Positions 23,911 through 31,721 of a stretch of DNA of 33,728 nt are shown one piece after another. The stretch comes from Devosia insulae DS-56. GTDB lineage: Bacteria > Pseudomonadota > Alphaproteobacteria > Rhizobiales > Devosiaceae. The position numbers and the translations under genes were made by a program. The notes under the pieces are model-generated. The model made no database searches. It was not told the origin of the DNA and was given only the letters and a program-made list of their open reading frames with translations. How positions within the stretch are numbered: position 1 is the stretch's first letter; each line of letters begins with the position of its first letter. Where the stretch lies: positions 1 through 33,728 of the forward strand of contig NZ_LAJE02000335.1 of the NCBI RefSeq assembly GCF_000970465.2, read 5' to 3'.

Positions 23911-23936
23911 TCAGAAAAGCATCAGAACTGCCTCAG
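23911..23936 (+). promoter_or_regulatory. Triple TCAG direct repeat with 11-bp period, copy 2
   Basis: TCAG occurs at 23911, 23922 and 23933. The array lies 80 bases before the ATG of the head-GIN-domain protein, nearly the same distance as copy 1 from its gene. A possible -10 element, TCTAGA, lies at 23956-23961, so the repeats would overlap or replace the -35 region, as for a class II activator. Confidence 0.55.
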
Positions 23937-24012
23937 GTGTCCCTGGAGGTTGGGGTCTAGAGCACGGGCAACGCCGCACAACGCGACGCAGAACCCAACC
24001 AAAGGACTTCAA

Positions 24013-24723
24013 ATGCTTCGCCCCATTCACGGTGCTTTGCTCACCGCCGCCCTCATCGCCGCCCTGAGTGCCACCACAGCCCTCGCCGAGACACGCAGCT
24101 TCGCGTTCGAGCCGTTCACCGGAGCGAGCTTTGCCTCCGACATCGACGCCACCATCGTCGCCGGTGCCGCTCAGAGCGTCACAGTCGACGCCCGCAACGC
24201 CGCCGACCTCGAAGATCTCCGTATCGAGGTCGTCAACGGCAAGTTGAACGCCTGGGTCGAGCGCGACCTGTGGGACGTCTTCGCCTCTCGCGACCGGCAG
24301 ATCAGCGTGGTGGTCTCGGTGCCGGTGCTCGATCAGCTCGATGCCAGCGCCGGAGCCTCCGTCGAGGCGACCGGCATGAGCGGCAACATCGTTATCGATG
24401 CGTCGAGCGGCGGCACGCTGGTGCTGCGCGCGGTCGATGCCAGGTCTGCGAGGATCAACGCCTCGAGCGGCGCCAAACTGTCGCTCACCGGCCAGTGTCT
24501 CACAGCCGACATACAGCTCTCGAGCAGCGCATCCGTGGCTGCCGAGGGTTTTGAGTGCGGCGACCTCGACATCGAGGCGTCGAGTGCCAGCAGTGCGACG
24601 TTTTTTGCCAAGGGGCATGTCAACGCCACCGCCTCGAGCGCCGCCCGGATCAGCCTTGCCGGTCATCCGCGGCACGTCGACGACGAGGTGAGCAGCGGCG
24701 GCGACGTCGACGTTCTCTACTGA
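24013..24723 (+). CDS. Exported head-GIN-domain (DUF2807) protein
   Basis: This 236-residue protein has a signal peptide (residues 1-26, ending TALAET) and then a right-handed beta-helix-like repeat region typical of DUF2807. The repeats are marked by recurring SSG/SSA turns: DASSGG, NASSGA, LSSSAS, EASSAS and TASSAA, each one strand-turn apart, and the protein ends EVSSGGDVDVLY. The family is exported, poorly characterised, and often under envelope or stress control. The ATG at 24013 has an AAGGA site; the frame upstream of it is not conserved. It has the triple TCAG motif in its promoter and precedes a CPBP-family membrane protease by 76 bases, possibly in one transcript. Confidence 0.85.
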   Translation: MLRPIHGALLTAALIAALSATTALAETRSFAFEPFTGASFASDIDATIVAGAAQSVTVDARNAADLEDLRIEVVNGKLNAWVERDLWDVFASRDRQISVVVSVPVLDQLDASAGASVEATGMSGNIVIDASSGGTLVLRAVDARSARINASSGAKLSLTGQCLTADIQLSSSASVAAEGFECGDLDIEASSASSATFFAKGHVNATASSAARISLAGHPRHVDDEVSSGGDVDVLY

Positions 24724-24799
24724 TCCAGCGCATCAATCTGACGATCCGCTGGCCGCCCCCTTCGGCGTGCCACGGATCGCCTCACGAGGGAGATTTCCA

Positions 24800-25636
24800 A
24801 TGAACGACATCGCCAAGGCCTCGATCTTTTACGCCATGACACTCGCGCAATCGGTTGCCGTCGCGCTCTTCGTCACGCCTGTCCTCGGCCAGTTCGCCGT
24901 GGCGCTGGTCATGTTCACGCCGCTCATTTCGGTGCTGGTGATGAAGCTCGTCATTACCCGCGAGGGCTATCGCTTGAGCGGCTGGTCCGAGCTCGGCCTG
25001 CGGCGCCTTGGCCTGCGCCAGTGGCCCATCGCTGCCGGGCTTCCGCTGCTCGTCCTGGTTTTCGCCTACGGCGTGGTCTGGTCGCTGGGGATTGCTGAGT
25101 TCAACCCTTCCGGCTTCCGCACCGACGGTATCCTCGACATCCTCCTCAGCCTCGGCGTTACGCTCATCTTCTGCTTCGGCGAAGAGATCGGCTGGCGCGG
25201 CTATCTGCTGCCCAAGCTGATGTCGCTCGGCCATCGCAAGGCCCTGCTGCTCAGCGGCCTGATGCAGGCGATCTGGCACCTGCCCTTCATCCTGTTCACC
25301 AGCTTCTACCACGGCGAGGGAAACACCTGGATCATCGTGCCGCTGTTCCTCACCACGATGACCATCGCCGGCATCCTGTTCGGCTACCTGCGCATCGTCT
25401 CGAAGAGCACCTGGCCGGCGGTCATCGCGCATGCCGTGTTCAACGTTTACTGGAACCTGTTCAATGCCATGACCATCGCCGCCTCCCCTCTGGCCTACGA
25501 ATACCTGGCCGGCGAGAGTGGGCTGCTGACGCTGGCTGCAGTGGCGCTCTCGGCCTTCATCCTGATCCGCCGGATGGAGGACCCACGCCACGGCGTCAGC
25601 CTCTCCACCGACCTGCCGAACCGCGCGCTGGCCTGA
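24800..25636 (+). CDS. CPBP-family intramembrane metalloprotease
   Basis: This 278-residue membrane protein has about seven hydrophobic segments and the complete CPBP (Abi/Rce1-like) motif set: E128-E129-x-x-x-R133 (GEEIGWRGYLLP), H160 (AIWHLPFI) and H211-x-x-x-N215 (HAVFNVYW). These residues make up the active site of the family, which cleaves within or near the membrane. The ATG at 24800 has a GAGGGAGA ribosome site. Its substrate is unknown; the upstream exported protein is one possibility by proximity. A strong terminator follows it. Confidence 0.9.
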   Translation: MNDIAKASIFYAMTLAQSVAVALFVTPVLGQFAVALVMFTPLISVLVMKLVITREGYRLSGWSELGLRRLGLRQWPIAAGLPLLVLVFAYGVVWSLGIAEFNPSGFRTDGILDILLSLGVTLIFCFGEEIGWRGYLLPKLMSLGHRKALLLSGLMQAIWHLPFILFTSFYHGEGNTWIIVPLFLTTMTIAGILFGYLRIVSKSTWPAVIAHAVFNVYWNLFNAMTIAASPLAYEYLAGESGLLTLAAVALSAFILIRRMEDPRHGVSLSTDLPNRALA

Positions 25637-25662
25637 CCTGGCGGCCGACGCCCGCGGAAAGG

Positions 25663-25688
25663 AAGAAGACCCTCGCGAGGGTCTTCTT
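25663..25688 (+). terminator. Strong hairpin terminator after the CPBP gene
   Basis: A 26-base perfect palindrome (GAAGACCCTC core) is flanked by A-rich sequence on the left and TTCTTTGTT on the right, beginning 27 bases after the stop. It ends the upstream transcript before the regulator gene. Confidence 0.7.
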
Positions 25689-25716
25689 TGTTGTCGGCCT
25701 GATGTTGCGCTATGCT
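25688..25716 (+). promoter_or_regulatory. Candidate promoter of the winged-helix/TPR regulator
   Basis: TTGTTG at 25688-25693 and TATGCT at 25711-25716 are 17 bases apart. Transcription would start near 25723, which would exclude the in-frame ATG at 25702 and favour the one at 25756. Confidence 0.4.
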
Positions 25717-25755
25717 TGCCTTCCGCCGGGAGTGCACAGCGTGGCTGCCGAGACA

Positions 25756-27261
25756 ATGCCCGCCGACCAGGTCTTCGAGTTCGGAGCGTTCCGGCTCGAC
25801 GAACGCAAAGGCATCCTCGCGGAAGGCAGCGAGCAGAGATTTCTTCGCCCCAAGGCGCACTCGCTGCTGGCCCATCTGGCCCGCAACATGGGCCGTGTGG
25901 TGCCGAAGTCCGAGCTCATGGACACGGTGTGGCCCGACGTCTACGTCACTGAGGATTCCCTCACTCAATCCATCAGCGAAATCCGCAAGGCACTCGGCGC
26001 CGAAGGCCAGGAGCTGATCCGGACCGTCTCGAGACGAGGCTACATGCTGAACGGCAAGCCCGACGCGATACCCGAAACGACCGGCCAGCCGATCGTCGCC
26101 GTGCTCCGCTTCCGCAACGAAAGTGGTGACCCCGCGCGCCAGCCGATCGTCGACGGCTTTGCCGAGGACATCATCACCGGCCTCGCGCACTACGGCTCCT
26201 TGACCGTATTGGCGCGCAACTCATCTTTTCAGTTCGCCTCCTACGAGCCTCAGTCCTGGTCCGAGGTCACTGCGCGGATCGGCGCCGACTACCTCGTCGA
26301 AGGCTCGGTTCGCTGGTCCGACTCTGGGGCGGTGGTTGCGGTCAGCCTCATCGATGCCAAACAGCTGCGGCAGCTGTGGGGCGAACGCTACGAAGCCGCG
26401 GACGTCGAGGTGTTCGCCGTGCAACGCGAGATCGGCGAGCAGATCGTCAACAGGCTGGTGTCGCGTCTCGACGCCGACAGCATCGCCCGTTCCGCGGTCA
26501 AGCCGGCCGCGAGCCTCGCCGCTTATGCGTTGGTGACGCGGGCCGTCGCCGATATGCGGGGCCACAACTATCACCGGCCGCAATCGGCGAGGGCAGACCT
26601 CGAGCTCGCCATCGCCAAGGATCCGACCTACGGGTTGGCCTACGCCTATCTGGCGCTCGCCAACCTGATGGAGGGAGGCTATGGCCGAGCCCCCAAAAAG
26701 GTGCTGGAAGAAACCTTGGAGACGGCGACCAAGGGCACCACGCTCGCCCCGACCCAGGCGGTAGGGCCGCGGGTGACTTCACTGATCAGGCTTTTCCTCT
26801 GCCGTCACGCCGGGGCCGAAGCCGACCTCCGGCGGGCGCTGTCGATCAACCACTATGACGCCGACGCAGTCGAACAGATGGGCTTCCTCTTGACCCTGCG
26901 CGGCAAGCCGCTCGAGGCGCTCGACTGGATCGGGCGGGCGAAGCGCCTCAATCCGATCTTCCCCGACTGGTATCACTACGATGCCGGCCTCGCGCTCTAC
27001 GGTCTCTGCGAATTTGCTGCCGCGGCTGAGGCGTTTGAGCAGCCGATCCGCCTGCCGCCCTGGGTCGAAGGCCGCCTCGCTGCCTGTTACGCCCAGATGG
27101 GGAAGATGGATAAAGCCGGGCTTCACATCGAAAAGGCCCGCACCAACCCCGATCACCCGAACTTCGACCCGCTCCACGATGCCGAGCACTTCATGCCGTT
27201 CGAGCACCGGGCCGATCTCGACCATCTGCTCGAGGGCATCGCGCAGGCCATGCGGGCGTAG
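25756..27261 (+). CDS. Winged-helix (OmpR-type) regulator with TolB/cyclase-like and TPR domains
   Basis: This 501-residue cytoplasmic protein has an OmpR/CadC-type winged helix at residues 5-99 (ending LIRTVSRRGYML), a middle domain at about 112-235 (PIVAVLRFRNESGDP... FAEDIITGLAHYGSLTVLARNSSFQF), as found in adenylate-cyclase-associated and TolB-like proteins, and helical TPR-like repeats from about 265 to the end. There is no receiver domain or membrane segment, so it is not a standard response regulator or CadC. The ATG at 25756 is preferred because the likely promoter lies downstream of the alternative ATG at 25702. Its winged helix is the type that binds 11-bp-spaced direct repeats, such as those at 23443 and 23911. 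Confidence 0.85.
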   Translation: MPADQVFEFGAFRLDERKGILAEGSEQRFLRPKAHSLLAHLARNMGRVVPKSELMDTVWPDVYVTEDSLTQSISEIRKALGAEGQELIRTVSRRGYMLNGKPDAIPETTGQPIVAVLRFRNESGDPARQPIVDGFAEDIITGLAHYGSLTVLARNSSFQFASYEPQSWSEVTARIGADYLVEGSVRWSDSGAVVAVSLIDAKQLRQLWGERYEAADVEVFAVQREIGEQIVNRLVSRLDADSIARSAVKPAASLAAYALVTRAVADMRGHNYHRPQSARADLELAIAKDPTYGLAYAYLALANLMEGGYGRAPKKVLEETLETATKGTTLAPTQAVGPRVTSLIRLFLCRHAGAEADLRRALSINHYDADAVEQMGFLLTLRGKPLEALDWIGRAKRLNPIFPDWYHYDAGLALYGLCEFAAAAEAFEQPIRLPPWVEGRLAACYAQMGKMDKAGLHIEKARTNPDHPNFDPLHDAEHFMPFEHRADLDHLLEGIAQAMRA

Positions 27262-27371
27262 CGGCGATCGGTAGCTCCCACGGCTCGGCTGTCGCCTCCC
27301 TCGCCAACGCGGTAGGGGGCGCTGACTGCAAGACCGGCGATCAGACCCGCTGCAATCGCTGCAAACTCGGT

Positions 27372-27452
27372 GTCATCCCAGCGAAAGCTGGGACCCAACT
27401 CACCGCCGGCTCGGGCTGCGAAATGGGTTCCTGTCGCTTTCGCTGGGATGAC
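27372..27452. repeat. Second-type extragenic palindrome (TCATCCCAGCGAAAGC family)
   Basis: GTCATCCCAGCGAAAGC and its complement GCTTTCGCTGGGATGAC form the outer arms; inner sequence contains GGGACCC and GGGTTCC. About 50 bases to the left also resemble the region before 33507, so the repeated unit is longer than the palindrome. It lies between convergent genes; the gap 27262-27521 holds no gene. Confidence 0.75.
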
Positions 27453-27521
27453 AGCCGGTGGGTGAGCGAGAAGGTACCAAACCCCCGGCCCGTCCCCAGG
27501 AAGCTCAACGGCAGCGATGCC

Positions 27522-28277
27522 CTACCCCGCCTTGAGCAACCTCACAAATACACCCCCCACCCGGAAGTCTGCCAGCGTATACCGGTCGCCATGTGCCTGC
27601 ATTGCGGCGATCGCGGACGCTTCGTCGAAATGCCCATCAACTCGCTCCGTCCATTCGACGATTGTAAACGGCGAGGCCGCCACGATGCGCCGGGTCTCGC
27701 TGGGGGAAAGCCGCGACAGATCGGGGCGGTGATAGATCTTGCGGATGCAGGTCTCGGGATCGAAGGGCAGCTTGTCGCAACTCGCGAGGAAGGCGCGCAT
27801 GCCGTCGGCGTCGAGACCGATGTGCTGGTAGGCATCGAGGATGGCATTCACCGCGGGGTTGGCGTGCTCGAAATGGTGCCCGGTGCGACTGGTCCAGAAC
27901 GGCGCTTCGAAGAATGAGTAGACCCCACGCGCCGTGAGGATCGCAAAAGCCTCAGCCAGGAAAACCTCGAGTTCGGCGACATGCTCCATGACCGCGATCG
28001 AAAATACGAAGTCGAACGTTTCCGGACCGAACAGCCGGTCGTTCAGGCTGGCGTGGACGAAGCTGAGATTGTCAAGGCCGGCGGCGCTGGCGACGTTCTG
28101 CTTGGCCTCGGTGCTGTAGCGGAAGTCGATCGAGATGAACTGCTTGTCGGGATAGGCCTGCGCCAGGGCGATGGCCCGCCGGAAGTCTCCGCCGCCCACC
28201 TCCAGAATTCGGCGCGCGCGCTGGAACTCGCTTTGACCCTCCATGAGGCGGCAGCCCCAGTCGCGTTCGAACGCCAT
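27522..28277 (-). CDS. Class I SAM-dependent methyltransferase
   Basis: This 251-residue protein has the Rossmann-type methyltransferase signature: motif I ILEVGGGDF at residues 24-32, an acidic residue after strand 2 (FISIDFRY), and a later FDFVFSIAVMEHV segment typical of Methyltransf_11/23 proteins. The acceptor cannot be told. It starts four bases after the DUF4239 gene stop, so the two are one transcript. Surface-glycan genes lie beyond on the opposite strand, so a sugar or lipid acceptor is possible but not shown. Confidence 0.85.
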   Translation of the reverse strand: MAFERDWGCRLMEGQSEFQRARRILEVGGGDFRRAIALAQAYPDKQFISIDFRYSTEAKQNVASAAGLDNLSFVHASLNDRLFGPETFDFVFSIAVMEHVAELEVFLAEAFAILTARGVYSFFEAPFWTSRTGHHFEHANPAVNAILDAYQHIGLDADGMRAFLASCDKLPFDPETCIRKIYHRPDLSRLSPSETRRIVAASPFTIVEWTERVDGHFDEASAIAAMQAHGDRYTLADFRVGGVFVRLLKAG

Positions 28278-28281
28278 GGCG

Positions 28282-29085
28282 CTACGTCCGCCAGCGGTCG
28301 TAGTGATCGGCCGGCGTTGCGGCCAGCGAGCGCCGGAGATTTTCCAGCGGCGCCTGGCTCTCCTTGACGAGGCCCAGGGACGGACGGTCGATATCCAGCA
28401 TCAGCAGCAGCGCCAATGCCAACAGCAGCAGCAGCATGCCGGCCGCTACCTGCCGCCGCGGACCGACCAGGACAAAGCCCAGTATGGCGCTCGCCGCGAG
28501 AGTGAACAGCAGGAGCAGCGCGAACACCTCTACCGGCACCCGCGCATCCCGCGCCGTTTGCCGTGAGGTATCGGTGTCGATGACGGCGTTGATCGAGTCG
28601 AGATAGGCCGTCGAGAAATCGTAGACCCGGATCGTGTCGAACGCCGCCGCAGCGGCAGCCCAGAGGTCGGCGAGCAACTGGTCGTTATGCGTCGACCTGG
28701 CCTCCAGTTCCGCATCCGCCAGCCCCACGAGACCAAGGCGATTGTCGAGGTAGTCGACGATCAATCGGCTCAGCCGGCCGCGATGTGGCTCAGCCAGCAA
28801 CTGGGTGCGCAGGTACGCCGTTCCGATAGCGTTCGCTTCCACCAGAACGAGGGCGCGGCGGGTTTCGAAGCGGTCAAGCGACAGCGACAGGGTGAAGCCC
28901 ATCAAGAGGGCCAGCAGGCCAAGCACGGCCGACACGATGTAGGCTTCCTGTCCGTCGCTGCCGTTTGCCGACCCAAGGCCCATGATCCGACGCAACCGGT
29001 AGCCAAGCAATGCTGCAGCAGCCAGGCTCAGCAGGATAAGCAAAAGCAGCAGATAGATGGGGATGTCATCGACAAGGGCCGCCAT
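28282..29085 (-). CDS. DUF4239 (bestrophin-like) membrane protein
   Basis: This 267-residue protein has two membrane segments near the N-terminus (about residues 8-28 and 50-68), a soluble helical middle containing LSLSLDRFETRRALVLVEAN and GTAYLRTQLL, and two segments near the C-terminus (about 185-205 and 213-232), followed by DRPSLGLVKESQAPL. This is the DUF4239 layout. The molecular function of the family is not established, though a distant link to bestrophin channels has been proposed. The ATG at 29085 has an AAGGTGA site. It is the first gene of a pair with the methyltransferase. Confidence 0.82.
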   Translation of the reverse strand: MAALVDDIPIYLLLLLILLSLAAAALLGYRLRRIMGLGSANGSDGQEAYIVSAVLGLLALLMGFTLSLSLDRFETRRALVLVEANAIGTAYLRTQLLAEPHRGRLSRLIVDYLDNRLGLVGLADAELEARSTHNDQLLADLWAAAAAAFDTIRVYDFSTAYLDSINAVIDTDTSRQTARDARVPVEVFALLLLFTLAASAILGFVLVGPRRQVAAGMLLLLLALALLLMLDIDRPSLGLVKESQAPLENLRRSLAATPADHYDRWRT

Positions 29086-29382
29086 GGCTCACCTTGAGCC
29101 ATACCCGGAAAGCTGGTCCGTCATCCGTCCCTCCTTCATCCCAGCCCATCCAAGGACAGAAGCCTGCCTCACATTGCCTTAGCGATCGACCAACGCCGGC
29201 CACTCAGCTTGAGCTAAAGCCGCTGCGCTATCGCATTGAATTTTCTGGACATAGTCGGGGAAGTTTGACGGCGGACGCTAACCCGGGGACAACCGTGCGG
29301 CCGGCCATTGCCTGACCTGCTCCATTATTGTGCGTAGGGTGGCCGCACAGGGTCAAACGCAACATTGCACAAGGAGGTGACG
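29086..29382. other. Divergent intergenic region, no gene seen
   Basis: These 297 bases separate the minus-strand DUF4239 gene and the plus-strand small exported protein. I see no reading frame with a ribosome site, no strong palindrome and no clear promoter pair; base composition is slightly less GC-rich than the genes around it. Confidence 0.5.
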
Positions 29383-29655
29383 ATGGATTCCGTCGCCCGC
29401 TTTTTGTCCCTTTTGACCATCGCAACTGCCGCCGGCGCCGGCTCGGCCCAGGCTCAGTCCGATCCCCTGGCCATGGCTGAGGCCCATAAGGAGCAACTGA
29501 AAATCCAGTGTCAGGCAGGGGTCAACGACGCCTGCCGGGAGCTCGATCTATGGACCATGCTGCGGCCGGTACCCGGCTCCGACGGCAGGCGATATTTCGT
29601 CCTTGCTGAGCCGACCCCCTCGCCTGACACCCTGGGCAGTCCGAACATCTATTAG
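29383..29655 (+). CDS. Small exported protein, 90 residues
   Basis: The ATG at 29383 follows a near-ideal ribosome site, AAGGAGGTGA at 29371-29380. The product has a signal peptide (residues 1-25, ending GSAQAQSDP), so the mature protein is about 65 residues. It contains two cysteines (QIQC-like IQCQAG and DACREL), which could form a disulfide in the periplasm, and a proline-rich tail. I do not recognise a family. It lies eight bases before the large glycosyltransferase gene and probably shares its transcript. Confidence 0.75.
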   Translation: MDSVARFLSLLTIATAAGAGSAQAQSDPLAMAEAHKEQLKIQCQAGVNDACRELDLWTMLRPVPGSDGRRYFVLAEPTPSPDTLGSPNIY

Positions 29656-29663
29656 CCAGTCCG

Positions 29664-31721
29664 ATGGAACTCGACGTCGTCTATCTGGCGGACTTCGCCG
29701 AGAGCGACGAGGCGCAGTTGCGCCTCGTCGAGGAGGTTCGGCTCAATCGGCAACTCGGCCATCGTACCGGACTCATGCATCTGGGCCGGCGCGATGCGCC
29801 GATCGCACCGGCCGTAACCGAACTCATCGACAGCGAGATCGCGCTTTCTCTCGACTATTTTGAGCCGGTGAGCGCGAGCCTCGTGCTCGTCGCGGATCCG
29901 GTTTTCGTGGCCCGGGCCAGACCGCGCCTGCCGGTGCGCCTTGCCGCCTCGCGGGCTGTCGCCATCCTCGAGACGCCTCAGCCCGCTCGCCGCCTCGAAC
30001 TGGTGCACCGGCGCCTGGTCCAGTTTCTCGGCGAGGTGATCACCTGGTCGGCGACAACTTATGATGCGCTGCGGAACCTGCGCGACGCAGGCCTGCCGAC
30101 CCTCGGCACCATCTGGGAATCGTATGGCCAGGTCACCCCCTCGCCGGCGGCGCTGCACTGGCAGGATGGCTCCCGCCCCATCGTTGGAACAGCGGTCGGG
30201 CCGGGTATCGACCACTGGCCCGGAGACGCCGAAACGCGGGCTCGCCTGTGGGATGAGCGCCGCTATCGCATCCACGTCGTCGGCACCCCGCCACAGCCTG
30301 CTCCGGGTTGGGCAATTCTGGCGCCTGACGCCCGCCACCACATCCGTTTCGTTTCCCGTCTCGCCGCGTTCATCTACTATCCCGAGGGCCGCCCGGCGAG
30401 CCTGCCGCTCACGGCCATCGGCGCCTGCACTGCGGCCGACATCCCCGTCTATCTGGCACCGCATCTCAAGCCGGCGATCGGCAAAGGCCCGCACTATGTC
30501 GAGGCGGCGGCGGTGGCCGAGGCGATCGTCAAAGGCCTCTCGAGCCCCATCCGGGCAGGCTCGGCGGCCTTTGATCCGCTCGAGATGCATCGGCGGCGCA
30601 TGCGCTTCTGGCTGGGCGCCCCCGCCGCTCCGCCGGCACGGCGCAGGCAGCGGCGGGTCATGCTCTTCGCCTCGAACGGCGACGGGCTCGGGCACATTAC
30701 CCGGCTGATCGCCATCGCCCGCCGGCTGCCCCCCGATGTGTCCCCCAGCTTCGTGACATTGAGCAGCGGCATCAGCCTCGTCGAGGATGCCGGCTTCCCG
30801 GTCGAAATGCTCCTCTCGCACCGCTATGCCAATCTCGACCCGGCCGTCGCCTATCCCTGGATGGCCGACGAGCTCACCGAGATGCTGGCCCGCCAGCAGC
30901 CGGACGCATTCGTCTTCGATGGCGGCAATCCGTACCGGTTCATGACCGATGTCGCCGCCGTCCGCCGCGGCCCGGCTTTGCTCTGGCTGCGCCGCGGCAT
31001 GTGGCAACCGAGCCAGGACAATGCTCCGGTGCTCGCCAAGGAGAAGTATTTCGACGCCATCCTCGAGCCGGACGACCTTGCCGCCAGCCGCGACCAGGGG
31101 GCCACGGCGAACCGGCGCGACGGTGTGATCCGCACCAGCCCGATCCGCATCGTCGACGACGGCGAGCAGTTGTCGCAGCCGGCCGCCCGGGCAGAACTCG
31201 GCCTGGATCCGGCACGGCCAGCGGTACTGGTGCAGCTCGGCGTGGGCAATGTCCGCGACGTCAGCGACGCCTTCAGCCAGGTGATATCCGTGCTGCGCCG
31301 GCACCCCGAAATCCAGGTGATCAACCTGGTGCCGCCGATCAGCCACCGGCCGATCCGGCATGTCGAGGGCGTGCGCGATATGTCGATCTACCCGGCGGCG
31401 CGCTACCTCAGGGCGTTCGACTTTGCCATCTCGGCGGCGGGCTACAACAGCTTTCACGAACTGATCGGCGCGGCCATGCCGACCATCTTCGCCGTCACCA
31501 TGCGGCCCGAACTCGATGACCAGATGGCCCGGGCCTCCTATGCCGAGGCGGCGGGCTGCGGCTACGCCCTCGGCACCGACGACCTCACCTCGCTTGCCCA
31601 CCACGTCGACGAGCTGATGCGGCCGCGCCATCGCCAGGAGCTCAGCCGCAATTGCGCGCGTCTTGCCACCCCCAACGGGGCCATTGCGGCGGCTCAGCTG
31701 ATTGCCGAGTTCGCCCGATGA
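29664..31721 (+). CDS. Large glycosyltransferase with two GT-B-like halves
   Basis: This 685-residue protein looks like two units joined. The C-terminal half (from about residue 328) is a GT28/UGT-like GT-B fold: a glycine-rich start LFASNGDGLGHITRL, and the nucleotide-sugar-binding end SAAGYNSFHELIGAAMPTIFA near residue 589. The N-terminal half (about 1-310) resembles the tail of a GT4/CgeB-like enzyme, with VVGTPPQPAPGWAIL... RLAAFIYYPEGRPASLPLTAIGACTAADIPVYLAPHL. Whether the first half is active is unclear, since no EX7E motif is visible. The next gene overlaps its stop by four bases (ATGA), suggesting a paired role in a surface polysaccharide or glycolipid. No signal peptide or membrane segment is seen. 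The ribosome site is weak. Confidence 0.75.
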   Translation: MELDVVYLADFAESDEAQLRLVEEVRLNRQLGHRTGLMHLGRRDAPIAPAVTELIDSEIALSLDYFEPVSASLVLVADPVFVARARPRLPVRLAASRAVAILETPQPARRLELVHRRLVQFLGEVITWSATTYDALRNLRDAGLPTLGTIWESYGQVTPSPAALHWQDGSRPIVGTAVGPGIDHWPGDAETRARLWDERRYRIHVVGTPPQPAPGWAILAPDARHHIRFVSRLAAFIYYPEGRPASLPLTAIGACTAADIPVYLAPHLKPAIGKGPHYVEAAAVAEAIVKGLSSPIRAGSAAFDPLEMHRRRMRFWLGAPAAPPARRRQRRVMLFASNGDGLGHITRLIAIARRLPPDVSPSFVTLSSGISLVEDAGFPVEMLLSHRYANLDPAVAYPWMADELTEMLARQQPDAFVFDGGNPYRFMTDVAAVRRGPALLWLRRGMWQPSQDNAPVLAKEKYFDAILEPDDLAASRDQGATANRRDGVIRTSPIRIVDDGEQLSQPAARAELGLDPARPAVLVQLGVGNVRDVSDAFSQVISVLRRHPEIQVINLVPPISHRPIRHVEGVRDMSIYPAARYLRAFDFAISAAGYNSFHELIGAAMPTIFAVTMRPELDDQMARASYAEAAGCGYALGTDDLTSLAHHVDELMRPRHRQELSRNCARLATPNGAIAAAQLIAEFAR

